Source of the DNA: Terribacillus saccharophilus
GTDB lineage: Bacteria; Bacillota; Bacilli; Bacillales; Amphibacillaceae
Assembly: GCF_002272075.1 (NCBI RefSeq)
Contig: NZ_NPBJ01000042.1
Coordinates: 1-60,859 of the forward strand
Length of the DNA stretch: 60,859 nt
Direction of reading: 5' to 3'
Part shown: piece after piece, positions 49,893 through 59,328 of the stretch
Layout: each line of letters opens with the position of its first letter
Position numbering within the stretch: the first letter of the stretch is position 1
Position numbers and translations under genes: made by a program
Notes under the pieces: generated by a model
The model's database searches: none
What the model was told of the DNA's origin: nothing
What the model saw: the letters and a program-made list of their open reading frames with translations, nothing else

Positions 49893-49966
49893 ATCAGGTA
49901 TCCCCCATACCACTAATCTGCTAAGTGTAAGAAAAAGCCCGCTCTTTTAAAGAGTGGGCCTTTTTG
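49893..49966 (+). ncRNA. Candidate sigma-B-dependent small RNA with all-C loop
   Basis: The predicted transcript from the rightward sigma-B promoter ends after about 74 bases at a strong terminator (GCCCGCTCTT / AAGAGTGGGC, then TTTTT, 49937-49965). Near its 5' end is the hairpin GGTAT-CCCCC-ATACC (49897-49911), whose exposed C-run could pair with Shine-Dalgarno sequences, as in known C-rich-loop sRNAs of Firmicutes. No ORF fits inside. The alternative is that the hairpin is a leaky terminator in the aldA leader. Confidence 0.5.
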
Positions 49967-50026
49967 TGTTTGTATCTTCCTTTATGGTGGAAAACAACTA
50001 CCAGGAATAAAAAGAGGAGGATGAAT

Positions 50027-51469
50027 GTGGAAACGCATAAGCTTTATATCAACGGACGTTTTATGACTTCACAAACAGAAGAGACAATTGATATCTTAAA
50101 CCCGGCAACAGAGGAAGTCATCTCTAAAATCCCCAAATCGACAGAGGATGAAGTGAACCAAGCTGTGGATGGTGCTGCCGCAGCTCAAAAAGAGTGGGAG
50201 CAGACGCCGGCGATTGAGCGTGCTAAAATAGTGCGCCAGCTTGGAGATGAGCTGGAAAAACGAAAAGATACCTTTGTTTCCTTGCTTCAGGAAGAGCAAG
50301 GCAAGAATTATGAGCTTGCTACTGGAGAAGTGGATATGGCGATTGATTTCTTCCGCTACACATCAGAATGGGCACGCCGCATTGAAGGTGACATTGTCCC
50401 GAGTGACCGGCCAAATGAAAATATCTTTATCTATAAGAAGCCAATCGGGGTTGTAGCAGGTATCGTGCCATGGAACTTCCCTGTCTTTATTTTGGCGCGG
50501 AAAGTTGCACAGGCTCTCACCGCAGGATGTACACTTGTCTTGAAACCAAGTCAACAGACACCGAATACAGCTTACGAATTCACCAAGATGGTTGATGAAT
50601 TGGGTATTATACCCGACGGCGTCTATCAGTATGTCACAGGGACAGGCTCTGCATTAGGAAATCAGCTTGCTTCCCATCCGAAAGTAGACATGATTTCGAT
50701 TACAGGCAGTGTTACAGCTGGAACAAAAGTAATGGAGGCTGCTGCACAGAATATTACCAAAGTAAACCTGGAGCTTGGTGGTAAGGCACCTGCCATTGTG
50801 ACGGCAAATGCTGATTTGGATTTAGCGGTAGAACAAATTAAAGCATCTCGCCTGCTGAATAACGGACAAACTTGTACGAATGCTGAGCGCGTTTATGTAC
50901 ACGAAAGTGTGGCAGAAACGTTTACGGAAAAACTCAAGCAGTCGTTTGAGGGAGTCTCTTATGGAGATCCTGCCAAAGATCATAATGTAGAGTTGGGACC
51001 GCTTGTCAGCAAGGATCGGTTGGAGACGGTCGAAGAGATGGTAGCGGCTGCTAAAGAGGAAGGCGCCAATTGTATCATCGGTGGTAAAAGACCAGATGCA
51101 GAATCCGGCTATTTCTATGAGCCAACTATCCTGACAAACGTTCAGCATGACTCGTCTATTATCAAAGATGAAATCTTCGGTCCGGTCGTTCCAGTTGTTA
51201 CATTCACAAACTTGGAAGAGGCTATTGAAATGGGTAATGATACAGACTATGGTCTTTCTTCTTCTATCTATACAGAAAATCTGAATGAAGCGATGAAAGT
51301 GATCAACGAGCTTAAGTTCGGCGAAACGTATGTAAATCGTGAGAACATGGAAGCAGTCCAAGGATATCATGCAGGTATTCGTAAATCAGGTCTCGGCGGT
51401 ACGGACGGTAAATACGGAATCGAGGACTTCCTGATTACGCAGGCAGTATATATGCAATATAAAAAATAA
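50027..51469 (+). CDS. aldA: Aldehyde dehydrogenase, AldA (lactaldehyde/glycolaldehyde) type
   Basis: A 480-residue NAD-dependent aldehyde dehydrogenase. GIVPWNFPVFILARK, the glutamate in LELGGKAP and the catalytic cysteine in NNGQTCTNAERVY are present, and the end NRENMEAVQGYHAGIRKSGLGG is typical of the AldA branch. I chose GTG 50027, 6 bases after GAGGAGG; the ATG at 50021 abuts that site. Position downstream of a sigma-B promoter and terminator suggests stress-linked or attenuated expression. Substrate is inferred from similarity only. Confidence 0.85.
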   Translation: METHKLYINGRFMTSQTEETIDILNPATEEVISKIPKSTEDEVNQAVDGAAAAQKEWEQTPAIERAKIVRQLGDELEKRKDTFVSLLQEEQGKNYELATGEVDMAIDFFRYTSEWARRIEGDIVPSDRPNENIFIYKKPIGVVAGIVPWNFPVFILARKVAQALTAGCTLVLKPSQQTPNTAYEFTKMVDELGIIPDGVYQYVTGTGSALGNQLASHPKVDMISITGSVTAGTKVMEAAAQNITKVNLELGGKAPAIVTANADLDLAVEQIKASRLLNNGQTCTNAERVYVHESVAETFTEKLKQSFEGVSYGDPAKDHNVELGPLVSKDRLETVEEMVAAAKEEGANCIIGGKRPDAESGYFYEPTILTNVQHDSSIIKDEIFGPVVPVVTFTNLEEAIEMGNDTDYGLSSSIYTENLNEAMKVINELKFGETYVNRENMEAVQGYHAGIRKSGLGGTDGKYGIEDFLITQAVYMQYKK

Positions 51470-51477
51470 CAACCATG

Positions 51478-51510
51478 GGCACCTGCGTATATACGCGGGT
51501 GTTCATTTTT
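51478..51510 (+). terminator. Terminator after aldA
   Basis: GCACCTGCGT / ACGCGGGTGT with an ATAT loop followed by TCATTTTT; imperfect U-run. Confidence 0.7.
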
Positions 51511-51521
51511 ATGATTTCACT

Positions 51522-51549
51522 TTGATTGGTAAGGAAAACAAGGTACAAT
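51522..51549 (+). promoter_or_regulatory. Sigma-A promoter of acsA
   Basis: TTGATT (51522-51527), 16-base spacer, TACAAT (51544-51549). Confidence 0.6.
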
Positions 51550-51605
51550 GGAAATAACCTACTTGCTTTGCTGATGCAGACAGAGGCTTTTTTATTCGTA
51601 TTTAT

Positions 51606-51619
51606 TGTAAACGCTTACA
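51606..51619 (+). promoter_or_regulatory. cre site (CcpA operator) of acsA
   Basis: TGTAAACGCTTACA fits TGWAANCGNTNWCA fully and is palindromic. It lies about 50 bases downstream of the predicted start, so CcpA would act as a roadblock in the presence of preferred sugars. Confidence 0.85.
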
Positions 51620-51643
51620 AAATAAAGGGAAGGATGTCGAATC

Positions 51644-53344
51644 ATGAAAATGTTAGCACCTCTCGCTGGAAAGCACAATGTAACGGATTTTGAAGCACTA
51701 CGTCAGACGTTTGAGTGGAGTCAGATGGAGCGGGATTTTTCCTGGTTCCACACAGGCAAATTGAATGCAGCTTATGAAGCGATCGACCGTCATGCGGAAA
51801 ATCCAGCTAAAGCGGATCAGCTTGCTCTTATTTTTCAGGATGGACAGACAGAGGAAAAATGGACGTTCACACAACTGAAGGAACGCAGCAATCAGGCAGC
51901 CAATATGCTGAAATCTCTCGGAGCAGCAAAAGGAGACCGTGTCTTTTTGTTCATGCCTCGCTGTCCTGATTTTTACGCAAGCTTTTTTGGTATTCTCAAA
52001 ATTGGCGCAGTAGCTGGACCATTATTCGAAGCATTCATGGAGCAGGCAGTAGAAGATCGACTGAAGGACAGTGGTGCTAGCATCCTAATTACCACTGCAG
52101 AACTGCTGCAACGTGTTAACAGAGATAATTTGCCTGAATTGAAGGAAGTCATTGTACTAGAGTGCGAAACAGATGGAGTGCATGACTATACAGAATTGAT
52201 GGATCAGGCATCAACCGAATTCGAGCCCGTCTGGCTGGATAAAGAGGATGGTATGCTGCTGCATTATACCTCCGGTTCCACTGGGAAGCCCAAAGGTGTC
52301 TATCATGCGCATCGGGCGATGATTCAGCATTATGCTACTGGCAAGTGGATCTTGGATTTACAGGAGGATGATGTCTATTGGTGTACCGCAGATCCGGGCT
52401 GGGTGACAGGAACGAGCTATGGCATATTCGGACCATGGCTGAATGGGGCAACAAATGTCATAGCTGGCGGCCGTTTCACCCCGGAAGCATGGTATAAGAT
52501 CATCGAAAAGCATAAGGTAACAGTCTGGTACACAGCTCCGACTGCATTGCGGAAGCTGGCGGCTGCAGGAGATGAGGTTGCCCATTCCCATGATTTGTCC
52601 TCGCTTCGTCATGTTCTCAGTGTTGGGGAGCCACTGAACCCAGAGATTATCTATTGGGCGGAAGAAGTTTACGGCAAACGTATCCATGATACATGGTGGA
52701 TGACCGAAACTGGCGCCATGCTCATCGTCAATCATCCAACACTATCGATCAAACCAGGAGCAATGGGCAAACCGATTCCAGGTGTCGAAGCTGCTATTAT
52801 TGATGATGCAGGGAATGTACTGCCAGCGCATACAAGTGGAAATCTTGCAGTTAAGGCAGGATGGCCATCAATGATGAAGACAATATGGGGCAATCAAGAG
52901 AAGTTCGATAGTTACTTTATCAATGGCTGGTACGTGTCAGGTGATAGCGCCAAAATGGATGAAGAGGGCTATTTCTGGTTTGAAGGGCGTTTGGACGATG
53001 TGATAAACACTTCTGGAAAATTGGTTGGACCATTTGAAGTGGAAAGTAAGCTTATTGAGCATTATGCAGTTACCGAGGCTGCTGTGATCGGGAAACCGGA
53101 TGAAGAGCGTGGGGAGATCATCAAAGCTTTTATCACATTGGATAAAGGGCATAAAGATTCCATGGAGTTGCGTGAAGAGATTCGTCAGTTCATTAAAAAA
53201 GGACTGAGTGCACATGCTGCACCAAGGGAAATTGAAATTGTCACCTCGATTCCAAAGACAAGAAGCGGTAAGATCATGCGACGTCTGCTTCGTGCCAAAG
53301 AGCTTGGTCTTCCGCTAGGTGATACATCGACTTTAGAGGAATAA
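51644..53344 (+). CDS. acsA: Acetyl-CoA synthetase
   Basis: A 566-residue AMP-forming enzyme activating acetate. LHYTSGSTGKPKGV (near 204-217) is the P-loop-like AMP-binding motif, DTWWMTETGA is near 347, GWYVSGDSA near 428 and the acetylatable lysine motif PKTRSGKIMRR near 535. Close to B. subtilis AcsA throughout. That lysine is a target of acetylation and sirtuin deacylation in relatives, which links it to the sirtuin at 3242. It is under a cre site. Confidence 0.96.
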   Translation: MKMLAPLAGKHNVTDFEALRQTFEWSQMERDFSWFHTGKLNAAYEAIDRHAENPAKADQLALIFQDGQTEEKWTFTQLKERSNQAANMLKSLGAAKGDRVFLFMPRCPDFYASFFGILKIGAVAGPLFEAFMEQAVEDRLKDSGASILITTAELLQRVNRDNLPELKEVIVLECETDGVHDYTELMDQASTEFEPVWLDKEDGMLLHYTSGSTGKPKGVYHAHRAMIQHYATGKWILDLQEDDVYWCTADPGWVTGTSYGIFGPWLNGATNVIAGGRFTPEAWYKIIEKHKVTVWYTAPTALRKLAAAGDEVAHSHDLSSLRHVLSVGEPLNPEIIYWAEEVYGKRIHDTWWMTETGAMLIVNHPTLSIKPGAMGKPIPGVEAAIIDDAGNVLPAHTSGNLAVKAGWPSMMKTIWGNQEKFDSYFINGWYVSGDSAKMDEEGYFWFEGRLDDVINTSGKLVGPFEVESKLIEHYAVTEAAVIGKPDEERGEIIKAFITLDKGHKDSMELREEIRQFIKKGLSAHAAPREIEIVTSIPKTRSGKIMRRLLRAKELGLPLGDTSTLEE

Positions 53345-53347
53345 GAG

Positions 53348-53372
53348 GTTTAATCGACAGCCAACGTGGAAC
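53348..53372 (+). promoter_or_regulatory. Candidate sigma-B promoter of the PfpI-like gene
   Basis: GTTTAA (53348-53353), 13-base spacer, TGGAAC (53367-53372). The -35 is perfect, the -10 weak. Confidence 0.45.
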
Positions 53373-53410
53373 TATACATTGTGTGATACTTTATAAAGGA
53401 GTGTTAGACA

Positions 53411-53923
53411 ATGGCTAAAATTGCAACAGTAATTACTGATACTTTTGAAGACGTAGAATACACAGATCCAGCGAAAGCATTTAAAGAAGCAGGTCATGAA
53501 GTGACAACCATTGAATTTGAGGCAGGAAAAAGTGTGACAGGTAAGCAAGGGGAAGCAACAGTGTCTATCGATAAAGGCATCGATGATGTGAACCCATCTG
53601 ATTTTGATGCACTGTTCATCCCTGGCGGTAATTCACCTGATAACTTGCGGGCGGATGATCGATTTGTTAACTTTGCGAAGCATTTCATGGATGAGAAGAA
53701 GCCTGTATTTGCAATTTGTCACGGACCGCAGCTGCTAATTACAGCTAAAACACTAGAAGGTCGAAAAGCGACAGGATATAAGTCCATTCAAGTGGATATG
53801 GAATACGCTGGCGCAACAGTCGAAGATAAGGAAGTTGTCGTATGCCAGAACCAGCTGGTTACAAGCAGACAACCGGATGATATTCCAGCATTCATCGACG
53901 AATCCTTGAAGCTATTGAAATAA
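53411..53923 (+). CDS. DJ-1/PfpI family protein (YfkM-like general stress protein)
   Basis: A 170-residue DJ-1/PfpI protein with the nucleophile elbow AICHGPQ (cysteine near 101, histidine next to it), an N-terminal acidic residue in TDTFEDVEY, and DALFIPGGNSPDNLRADDRF. Relatives act as deglycases or chaperone-like stress proteins. B. subtilis YfkM and YraA are the nearest kinds. GGAG lies 9 bases before ATG. Confidence 0.92.
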   Translation: MAKIATVITDTFEDVEYTDPAKAFKEAGHEVTTIEFEAGKSVTGKQGEATVSIDKGIDDVNPSDFDALFIPGGNSPDNLRADDRFVNFAKHFMDEKKPVFAICHGPQLLITAKTLEGRKATGYKSIQVDMEYAGATVEDKEVVVCQNQLVTSRQPDDIPAFIDESLKLLK

Positions 53924-53935
53924 GATTAAATTGCG

Positions 53936-53962
53936 ACTCCCGGCTATATGCCGGGAGTTTTT
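53936..53962 (+). terminator. Terminator after the PfpI-like gene
   Basis: ACTCCCGGC / GCCGGGAGT with a TATAT loop and TTTT. Confidence 0.9.
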
Positions 53963-53977
53963 CATAGGAGGGATAGA

Positions 53978-54697
53978 ATGATCGTTCGAGAAAATAACGA
54001 TGGGAAAACGGTGCTAATACCTCAGCATGCCCATGCAGCTATTTCCGGGGAAATAGCCAGGCATTGGCGAAAGGATGATCCAGATTCACCTGTTCAGCGT
54101 CCGGAGACTATCATGGCAATTGACCAACATGACAGAGCCTGGATACCTTTGGATGAGTTACCACAACGAAAACCCGATGGGAATGGATTCTACAGCTTTA
54201 TCGATTATCCATTAACCGACAAGCTGCGTGCATATCAGCAGGGAATCATGGAAGTACGGGAACAATCTCGTTATGCGGCTGTATTGTGCAGCAGACATTA
54301 TTGCTCCTTCTTTTCCGATGATACAGATGATGAACAGATAAAAGCATTTTTGAATCGGGAATACGGGTTGCAGCAGGCTGACATGCAAACACTAACATCA
54401 GCTGAGAAAGCTACGCTGGATATCGATCAGAAAATGCTCTCTTTCTGTGATGATGTTTCTTTGTACTTATGTATGAACCAGCCGGGAGTATCAAAGAAAG
54501 ACGAAGTGAGCTGGTTCCGTGATGGCTTCAGAGAACAGTTTTCTTTTGCTGACAAGATTATTGGAGAGTGGGTTTCATCCGACGAGGTCAGGCTGACACC
54601 TTCCCCGCTCGAAGACACTGTGCGTGTAGCCATTCCGCAAGTGATAGTTGATGGAGATGAGTTCCGTGAAGTGAAGCTCTGGGTGACAGTGACATAA
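53978..54697 (+). CDS. DUF3891 family protein, function unknown
   Basis: A 239-residue soluble protein beginning MIVRENNDGKTVLIPQHAHAAISGEIARHW. QHAHAAISGE with later CSRHYCSFF and FCDDVSLYLC resemble an all-helical fold with possible metal ligands (His, Asp). No function is known. The start ATG 53978 follows GGAGGG at 6 bases. It is read after the PfpI gene terminator and converges on sleL. Confidence 0.8.
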   Translation: MIVRENNDGKTVLIPQHAHAAISGEIARHWRKDDPDSPVQRPETIMAIDQHDRAWIPLDELPQRKPDGNGFYSFIDYPLTDKLRAYQQGIMEVREQSRYAAVLCSRHYCSFFSDDTDDEQIKAFLNREYGLQQADMQTLTSAEKATLDIDQKMLSFCDDVSLYLCMNQPGVSKKDEVSWFRDGFREQFSFADKIIGEWVSSDEVRLTPSPLEDTVRVAIPQVIVDGDEFREVKLWVTVT

Positions 54698-54723
54698 AAA
54701 AAGAGCAGTAGGTCTACTGCTCT
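54695..54723 (-). terminator. Terminator of sleL
   Basis: Minus-strand AGAGCAGTAG / CTACTGCTCT followed by TTTTTTT; the stem touches the sleL stop. Confidence 0.9.
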
Positions 54724-56006
54724 CATAGCTTTCTGACTGTGAAATTATCGGTAAGTAACAACCAGTTTTGCGGAAAGGAAAGACCAAGCTTCCAATAACT
54801 GATTCCGCGCAGATTCAACTCCTTGATCAAATCGAATTTTGCCTGGATGGAGCGGGCATCTTCAAACCACACCTCATGCTGTGCACCAGCTGCTGTATAC
54901 GTAAAGAAAGGTGCTTGCGCAGTAGTATCGTACTGAATCGAGACATTATTCTCACGAGCAATTGCGATGGCTCGCTGCGGACTGACGGCTTTGGCATAGT
55001 CTCCTCCTGGCTCGTATGGAAGTGTCCAATCATAGCCGTACAAGTTCTGTCCTAACATGATTTTGTTAGCAGGCATTTCAGTTAATGCATATTCCACAAC
55101 ATCTCTTACATTTGGCAATGGGGAGACGGCTAATGGCGGTCCGCCGCTATAACCCCATTCATAGGTCATCAAGATAACAAAGTCGACAATCTCCCCATGT
55201 GCAGCATAGTCATGTGCTTCGTACCATTGCCCTTGCTGGGTTGCGCTCGTTTTCGGTGCTACTGCTGTCGATACACGCAGTCCTTCAGGTCGAAGCCTGG
55301 CGACAGCGCGCCTTAGGAAATTGTTATAGTCTTCCCGATTCTCTGCCGGCAAAAATTCAATGTCGAAGTGCACCTCGCCAAAACCTACTTCATTGGCTGT
55401 ATTGATAATATTCGTAAATAATCGATCTTGTACAGAAGTTGTGGTTACAATTCGAGTCCCTAATTCGGCACTGAACTGTCCGCCCTCAAGTGTGGAGACA
55501 GCAAGACTTAATGTCGTATTATTGGCCTGTGCAATTGCTGCAAAATCATTCAATGGCGGTGCGGTAAGGTTCCCTTCCCGATCTACTCTGTAACTAAAAG
55601 GCATCAAATAGGTGAGGTATGGGGCACGCTGTCTTGCTGCAGTCTCCAATGTCTGGGAAACAGTATTTCCGGATGGCTCGATATACGCATTTGATTCTAT
55701 CTGCCTTTTTGGCTTTGGTGGCAGATAGAGACGCTGTCCTGGCTGCAGGACTGCTGATGCAGAAATATTATTGATTCGAGCGAGCTCTGTAACTGACAGG
55801 TTATTTCTTCTGGCTATCGTGTAAAGACTGTCGCCAGCTTGGACATAATAGAATGAGCCAATGATCGGGATCACCAGCGCCTGTCCGACGACAAGGTCAT
55901 TTGGTGCTGCAAGTTCGTTTGCAGTAATCAATTCCTGACTTGTCGTACCATAACGGCTTGCAATGCTATTCAGTGAATCACCAGTCTGAACTACATATAT
56001 TTGCAA
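54723..56006 (-). CDS. sleL: Spore cortex-lytic N-acetylglucosaminidase SleL (YaaH)
   Basis: A 427-residue enzyme with two N-terminal LysM domains (about 1-48 and 52-96) and a GH18 catalytic domain. The acidic catalytic motif is HFDIEFL near 199-205; MTYEWGYSGGPP and the C-terminal ISYWKLGLSFPQNWLL match SleL/YaaH strongly and the length is the same. It degrades cortex muramic-lactam-containing peptidoglycan fragments during germination. It has no signal peptide, as usual for this coat-localised protein. Start is TTG 56006 with GGAGG 7 bases upstream. Confidence 0.96.
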   Translation of the reverse strand: MQIYVVQTGDSLNSIASRYGTTSQELITANELAAPNDLVVGQALVIPIIGSFYYVQAGDSLYTIARRNNLSVTELARINNISASAVLQPGQRLYLPPKPKRQIESNAYIEPSGNTVSQTLETAARQRAPYLTYLMPFSYRVDREGNLTAPPLNDFAAIAQANNTTLSLAVSTLEGGQFSAELGTRIVTTTSVQDRLFTNIINTANEVGFGEVHFDIEFLPAENREDYNNFLRRAVARLRPEGLRVSTAVAPKTSATQQGQWYEAHDYAAHGEIVDFVILMTYEWGYSGGPPLAVSPLPNVRDVVEYALTEMPANKIMLGQNLYGYDWTLPYEPGGDYAKAVSPQRAIAIARENNVSIQYDTTAQAPFFTYTAAGAQHEVWFEDARSIQAKFDLIKELNLRGISYWKLGLSFPQNWLLLTDNFTVRKL

Positions 56007-56066
56007 AACGACTCCTCCTTTATAAAGCCTCTATAGAAAAGCTATGCTCGGAGGAGCCGTCTTATG

Positions 56067-56591
56067 TTAGATTGAATCTGTATTGGCATTGAGAGTCGCT
56101 TCAATAACACGCAATGCATCTTCATTTTGTTCTTTTGTATTAGAAGCTACACAATTTCTCGGCACATCCAGCTTGAACTCCCGCATATGGGCATCATTCG
56201 CGGAGAAAATAACACAAATATTACCCGCAACACCTGCTAGAATAACTCGTTCGCAATCTAAATCCTTTAATAAAGATGGCAGTGATGTCTGGAAAAAAGC
56301 AGAATGCTTCGGTTTTAAAAGAAAATAATCATCTTCTTGCGGCATCATACTATCGATGATTTCCTTGTTATCTTCATTCCGGCAATAGTCAGCTATTTTT
56401 TTGAAGTTATCCTGCCAGATTCCGTAGTGGTCGTTCACAAAGATGACTGGCCAATCATTTTCTTTTGCTTTTTTGCGAAGCTTCTCCCAATTAGGCAATA
56501 TTTCTTTTGTATTTTCCAGCAGCTTATCACCGCCGGGAAAATCAAATGTGTTGAACACATCTATAAACAGAACGGCTTTTTTGTCACTCAT
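56067..56591 (-). CDS. yaaI: Isochorismatase-family hydrolase (YaaI-like)
   Basis: A 174-residue cysteine hydrolase of the isochorismatase/nicotinamidase superfamily. The catalytic triad is visible as aspartate in FIDVFNTFDF (D11), lysine in LKPKHSAF (near 93) and cysteine in AGVAGNICVIF (near 126). B. subtilis YaaI occupies the same place next to yaaH. Substrate unknown. AAAGGAG lies 7 bases before the ATG. Converges with nothing and is divergent from tadA. Confidence 0.88.
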   Translation of the reverse strand: MSDKKAVLFIDVFNTFDFPGGDKLLENTKEILPNWEKLRKKAKENDWPVIFVNDHYGIWQDNFKKIADYCRNEDNKEIIDSMMPQEDDYFLLKPKHSAFFQTSLPSLLKDLDCERVILAGVAGNICVIFSANDAHMREFKLDVPRNCVASNTKEQNEDALRVIEATLNANTDSI

Positions 56592-56669
56592 GATAATTCT
56601 CCTTTACTTCGTAGTAGGAAGCTTCTTATACTTATACATTATCAACTTTACGTAATTTGAAACCTTTAG

Positions 56670-57195
<526 letters not shown>

Positions 57196-57232
57196 ATGAA
57201 GTGCGCTATCGAAGCGCCTAACTTTATTCACA

Positions 57233-57508
57233 ACTTAGCCGTGCTAAGCGGGGAGGTAGCGGTGCCCTGTACTCGCAATCCGCTATAGCGAGGCCGAATT
57301 CCCGCCCGAGGTAATGCGGCTTTAAGGTCTGCCATAAGGAATTGGTGTTGACACCCGGGTCCTGCGCAACAGGAAACTGTGAACCCTGTCAGGTCCGGAA
57401 GGAAGCAGCAGTAAGCAGTCTCTCCTGTGTGCCGCGGGGAAGCCTGGGTCGAGCCATGAACTTATGTAACGCTTAGATCCGTATTATCGACGGTGGGTGC
57501 ACGGCGCT
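57233..57508 (+). ncRNA. Signal recognition particle RNA (large Bacillus type, scr)
   Basis: About 275 bases. Ends GCCGTGC (57238) and GCACGGC (to 57505) pair. Near 5' are GTGCTAAGCGGGGAGGT and CTGTACTCGC of the Alu domain; the S domain has GTCAGGTCCGGAAGGAAGCAGC at 57389-57410, the most conserved SRP RNA segment. The exact termini are estimated; the primary transcript probably starts near 57202 and is trimmed. It complexes with Ffh. Confidence 0.96.
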
Positions 57509-57524
57509 TAATTAATAAACAATC

Positions 57525-57558
57525 AGAGTCCTTGCCATTTTGGTAAGGGCTCTTTTTA
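57525..57558 (+). terminator. Terminator after SRP RNA
   Basis: AGAGTCCTTGCC / GGTAAGGGCTCT followed by TTTTT. Confidence 0.9.
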
Positions 57559-57624
57559 TACATGTAGTATCAGTAAACTAATTCCGTTATAATGAAGGAA
57601 GAATGAAAAAAGGAGCGCGGCGCA

Positions 57625-59301
57625 ATGAGTTATCAAGCATTATACCGTGTCTGGAGGCCAAGGACATTTGCTGATGTAGTAGGCCAGGAGCCAATTATCC
57701 GTACATTGAAGAATGCCATCATGCAGGATAAGTTCTCGCATGCCTACTTGTTTTCCGGTCCGCGTGGTACTGGGAAGACAAGTGCGGCGAAGATCTTTGC
57801 AAAGACCATCAACTGTGAGCATGCACCGGTAGAGGAAGCGTGTAACGAGTGTGTGGCTTGCAAGGGTATACAAGATGGTTCAATTTCGGATGTGATCGAA
57901 ATTGATGCGGCGTCCAATAATGGTGTCGAACAAATCCGAGACATCCGAGATAAAGTGAAATATGCTCCTAGCGCGGTCAAATATAAAGTGTATATTATCG
58001 ATGAAGTTCATATGCTCTCAATTGGAGCATTTAATGCACTTCTCAAGACATTGGAAGAGCCGCCGAAACATGTTGTGTTCATCTTAGCGACAACAGAACC
58101 GCATAAGATTCCGCTGACTATCATTTCCCGCTGTCAGCGTTTCGATTTCAAACGTATCAACCAGCAGGCGATGGTAAACAGAATGCAGGAGATTCTGGAG
58201 AAGGAGCAAATCACAGTATCCGATGATGCAGTCGAGTCAGTTGCATTAGCAGCAGAAGGCGGAATGCGGGATGCACTCAGTTTGCTTGATCAGGCAATTT
58301 CCTATAGTGAAGATGGTGTGGAGCTGGCGGATGTGCTTGCTGTTACCGGTGCCGTTTCCCAGGATAGACTGACAGAGGTTATCCGGGCTTGTGCCAGACA
58401 AGATGTACAAACAGCACTTGAACAAGTAGATCTGCTGATACAGGATGGAAAGGATCCAGGGCGTTTCGTTTTTGATCTTATCTATTACTTACGGGATTTG
58501 CTTATGTTCCAAAGTGCACCTGGTATGGAGAACATTCTTGAACGTGTGCTCGTGGATGATAGTTTCAAACAACTGGCAGAGGAAGTGGATGCTTCTTGGA
58601 TCCAGGCAGCGATTGTAGAACTTAACCGTTGTCAGCAGGAGATCAAGTGGGCAAACAGTCCGAAAGTTTTCGTTGAAATTGCAATTCTGCACATTGCAGA
58701 TCAGAGTGCTCCGACAGCTAGTGTGGAAGCCGAGGCTGTGCAGCAGCTGACACGTAAGATCTCTCAGCTGGAGCAGGAATTAAAACAATTGAAATTGCAG
58801 CCGCAATCAGCAGCAGCTCCTGCCGAACAGCCTAAGCGTCCAGTACGAACAGGCAGCAAGAACAGCTATCGTGTTCCATTTGAACGCATACGCCAAGTAT
58901 TATCAGAAGCAACAAAGGATGAACTGAAGCTGGTAGCCGAGCACTGGGCAAGCTTTATGGATGCCCTTAAGAGGCAGAGCGCTCCTGCGCATGCTACGAT
59001 TTTGAATAGTAAGCCAAGAGCAGCGTCGCAGAATGCACTAATTATAGGTTTCAAATATGAGATCCACTGTTCACTTGCCTTGGAACACAAAGACACGATA
59101 GAATCATTACTAGCAGAACGGATCGGACACCAAGTTATGGTCATACCGGTTCCGGAGGCAAATTGGACAGAACTGCGGGAAGATTTCCTGAAAAATCAGA
59201 AGCAGCAGGATCCTTCTGAGGATGGAAAGCAAGAGGAAGACCCGATTATTGCTGAGGCCAGGAAGCTGGTCGGTGATGATTTGCTCGAAATAAAAGACTA
59301 A
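57625..59301 (+). CDS. dnaX: DNA polymerase III subunits gamma and tau
   Basis: A 558-residue clamp-loader subunit. Walker A GPRGTGKTSAAKI is near 45-57, a four-cysteine zinc module follows (near 64-79), Walker B DEVHML is near 126 and the sensor SRC near 168. The region after about 380 is the tau-specific part contacting polymerase and helicase. GGAG precedes the ATG by 9 bases. First of dnaX-ebfC-recR. Confidence 0.97.
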   Translation: MSYQALYRVWRPRTFADVVGQEPIIRTLKNAIMQDKFSHAYLFSGPRGTGKTSAAKIFAKTINCEHAPVEEACNECVACKGIQDGSISDVIEIDAASNNGVEQIRDIRDKVKYAPSAVKYKVYIIDEVHMLSIGAFNALLKTLEEPPKHVVFILATTEPHKIPLTIISRCQRFDFKRINQQAMVNRMQEILEKEQITVSDDAVESVALAAEGGMRDALSLLDQAISYSEDGVELADVLAVTGAVSQDRLTEVIRACARQDVQTALEQVDLLIQDGKDPGRFVFDLIYYLRDLLMFQSAPGMENILERVLVDDSFKQLAEEVDASWIQAAIVELNRCQQEIKWANSPKVFVEIAILHIADQSAPTASVEAEAVQQLTRKISQLEQELKQLKLQPQSAAAPAEQPKRPVRTGSKNSYRVPFERIRQVLSEATKDELKLVAEHWASFMDALKRQSAPAHATILNSKPRAASQNALIIGFKYEIHCSLALEHKDTIESLLAERIGHQVMVIPVPEANWTELREDFLKNQKQQDPSEDGKQEEDPIIAEARKLVGDDLLEIKD

Positions 59302-59328
59302 TAACCAAATTCAAGGAGGGATTTTTCC

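Noticed and set aside
50822-51370. Open frame of 182 codons antisense to aldA
   Set aside because: Opposite a well-supported gene and without family resemblance.
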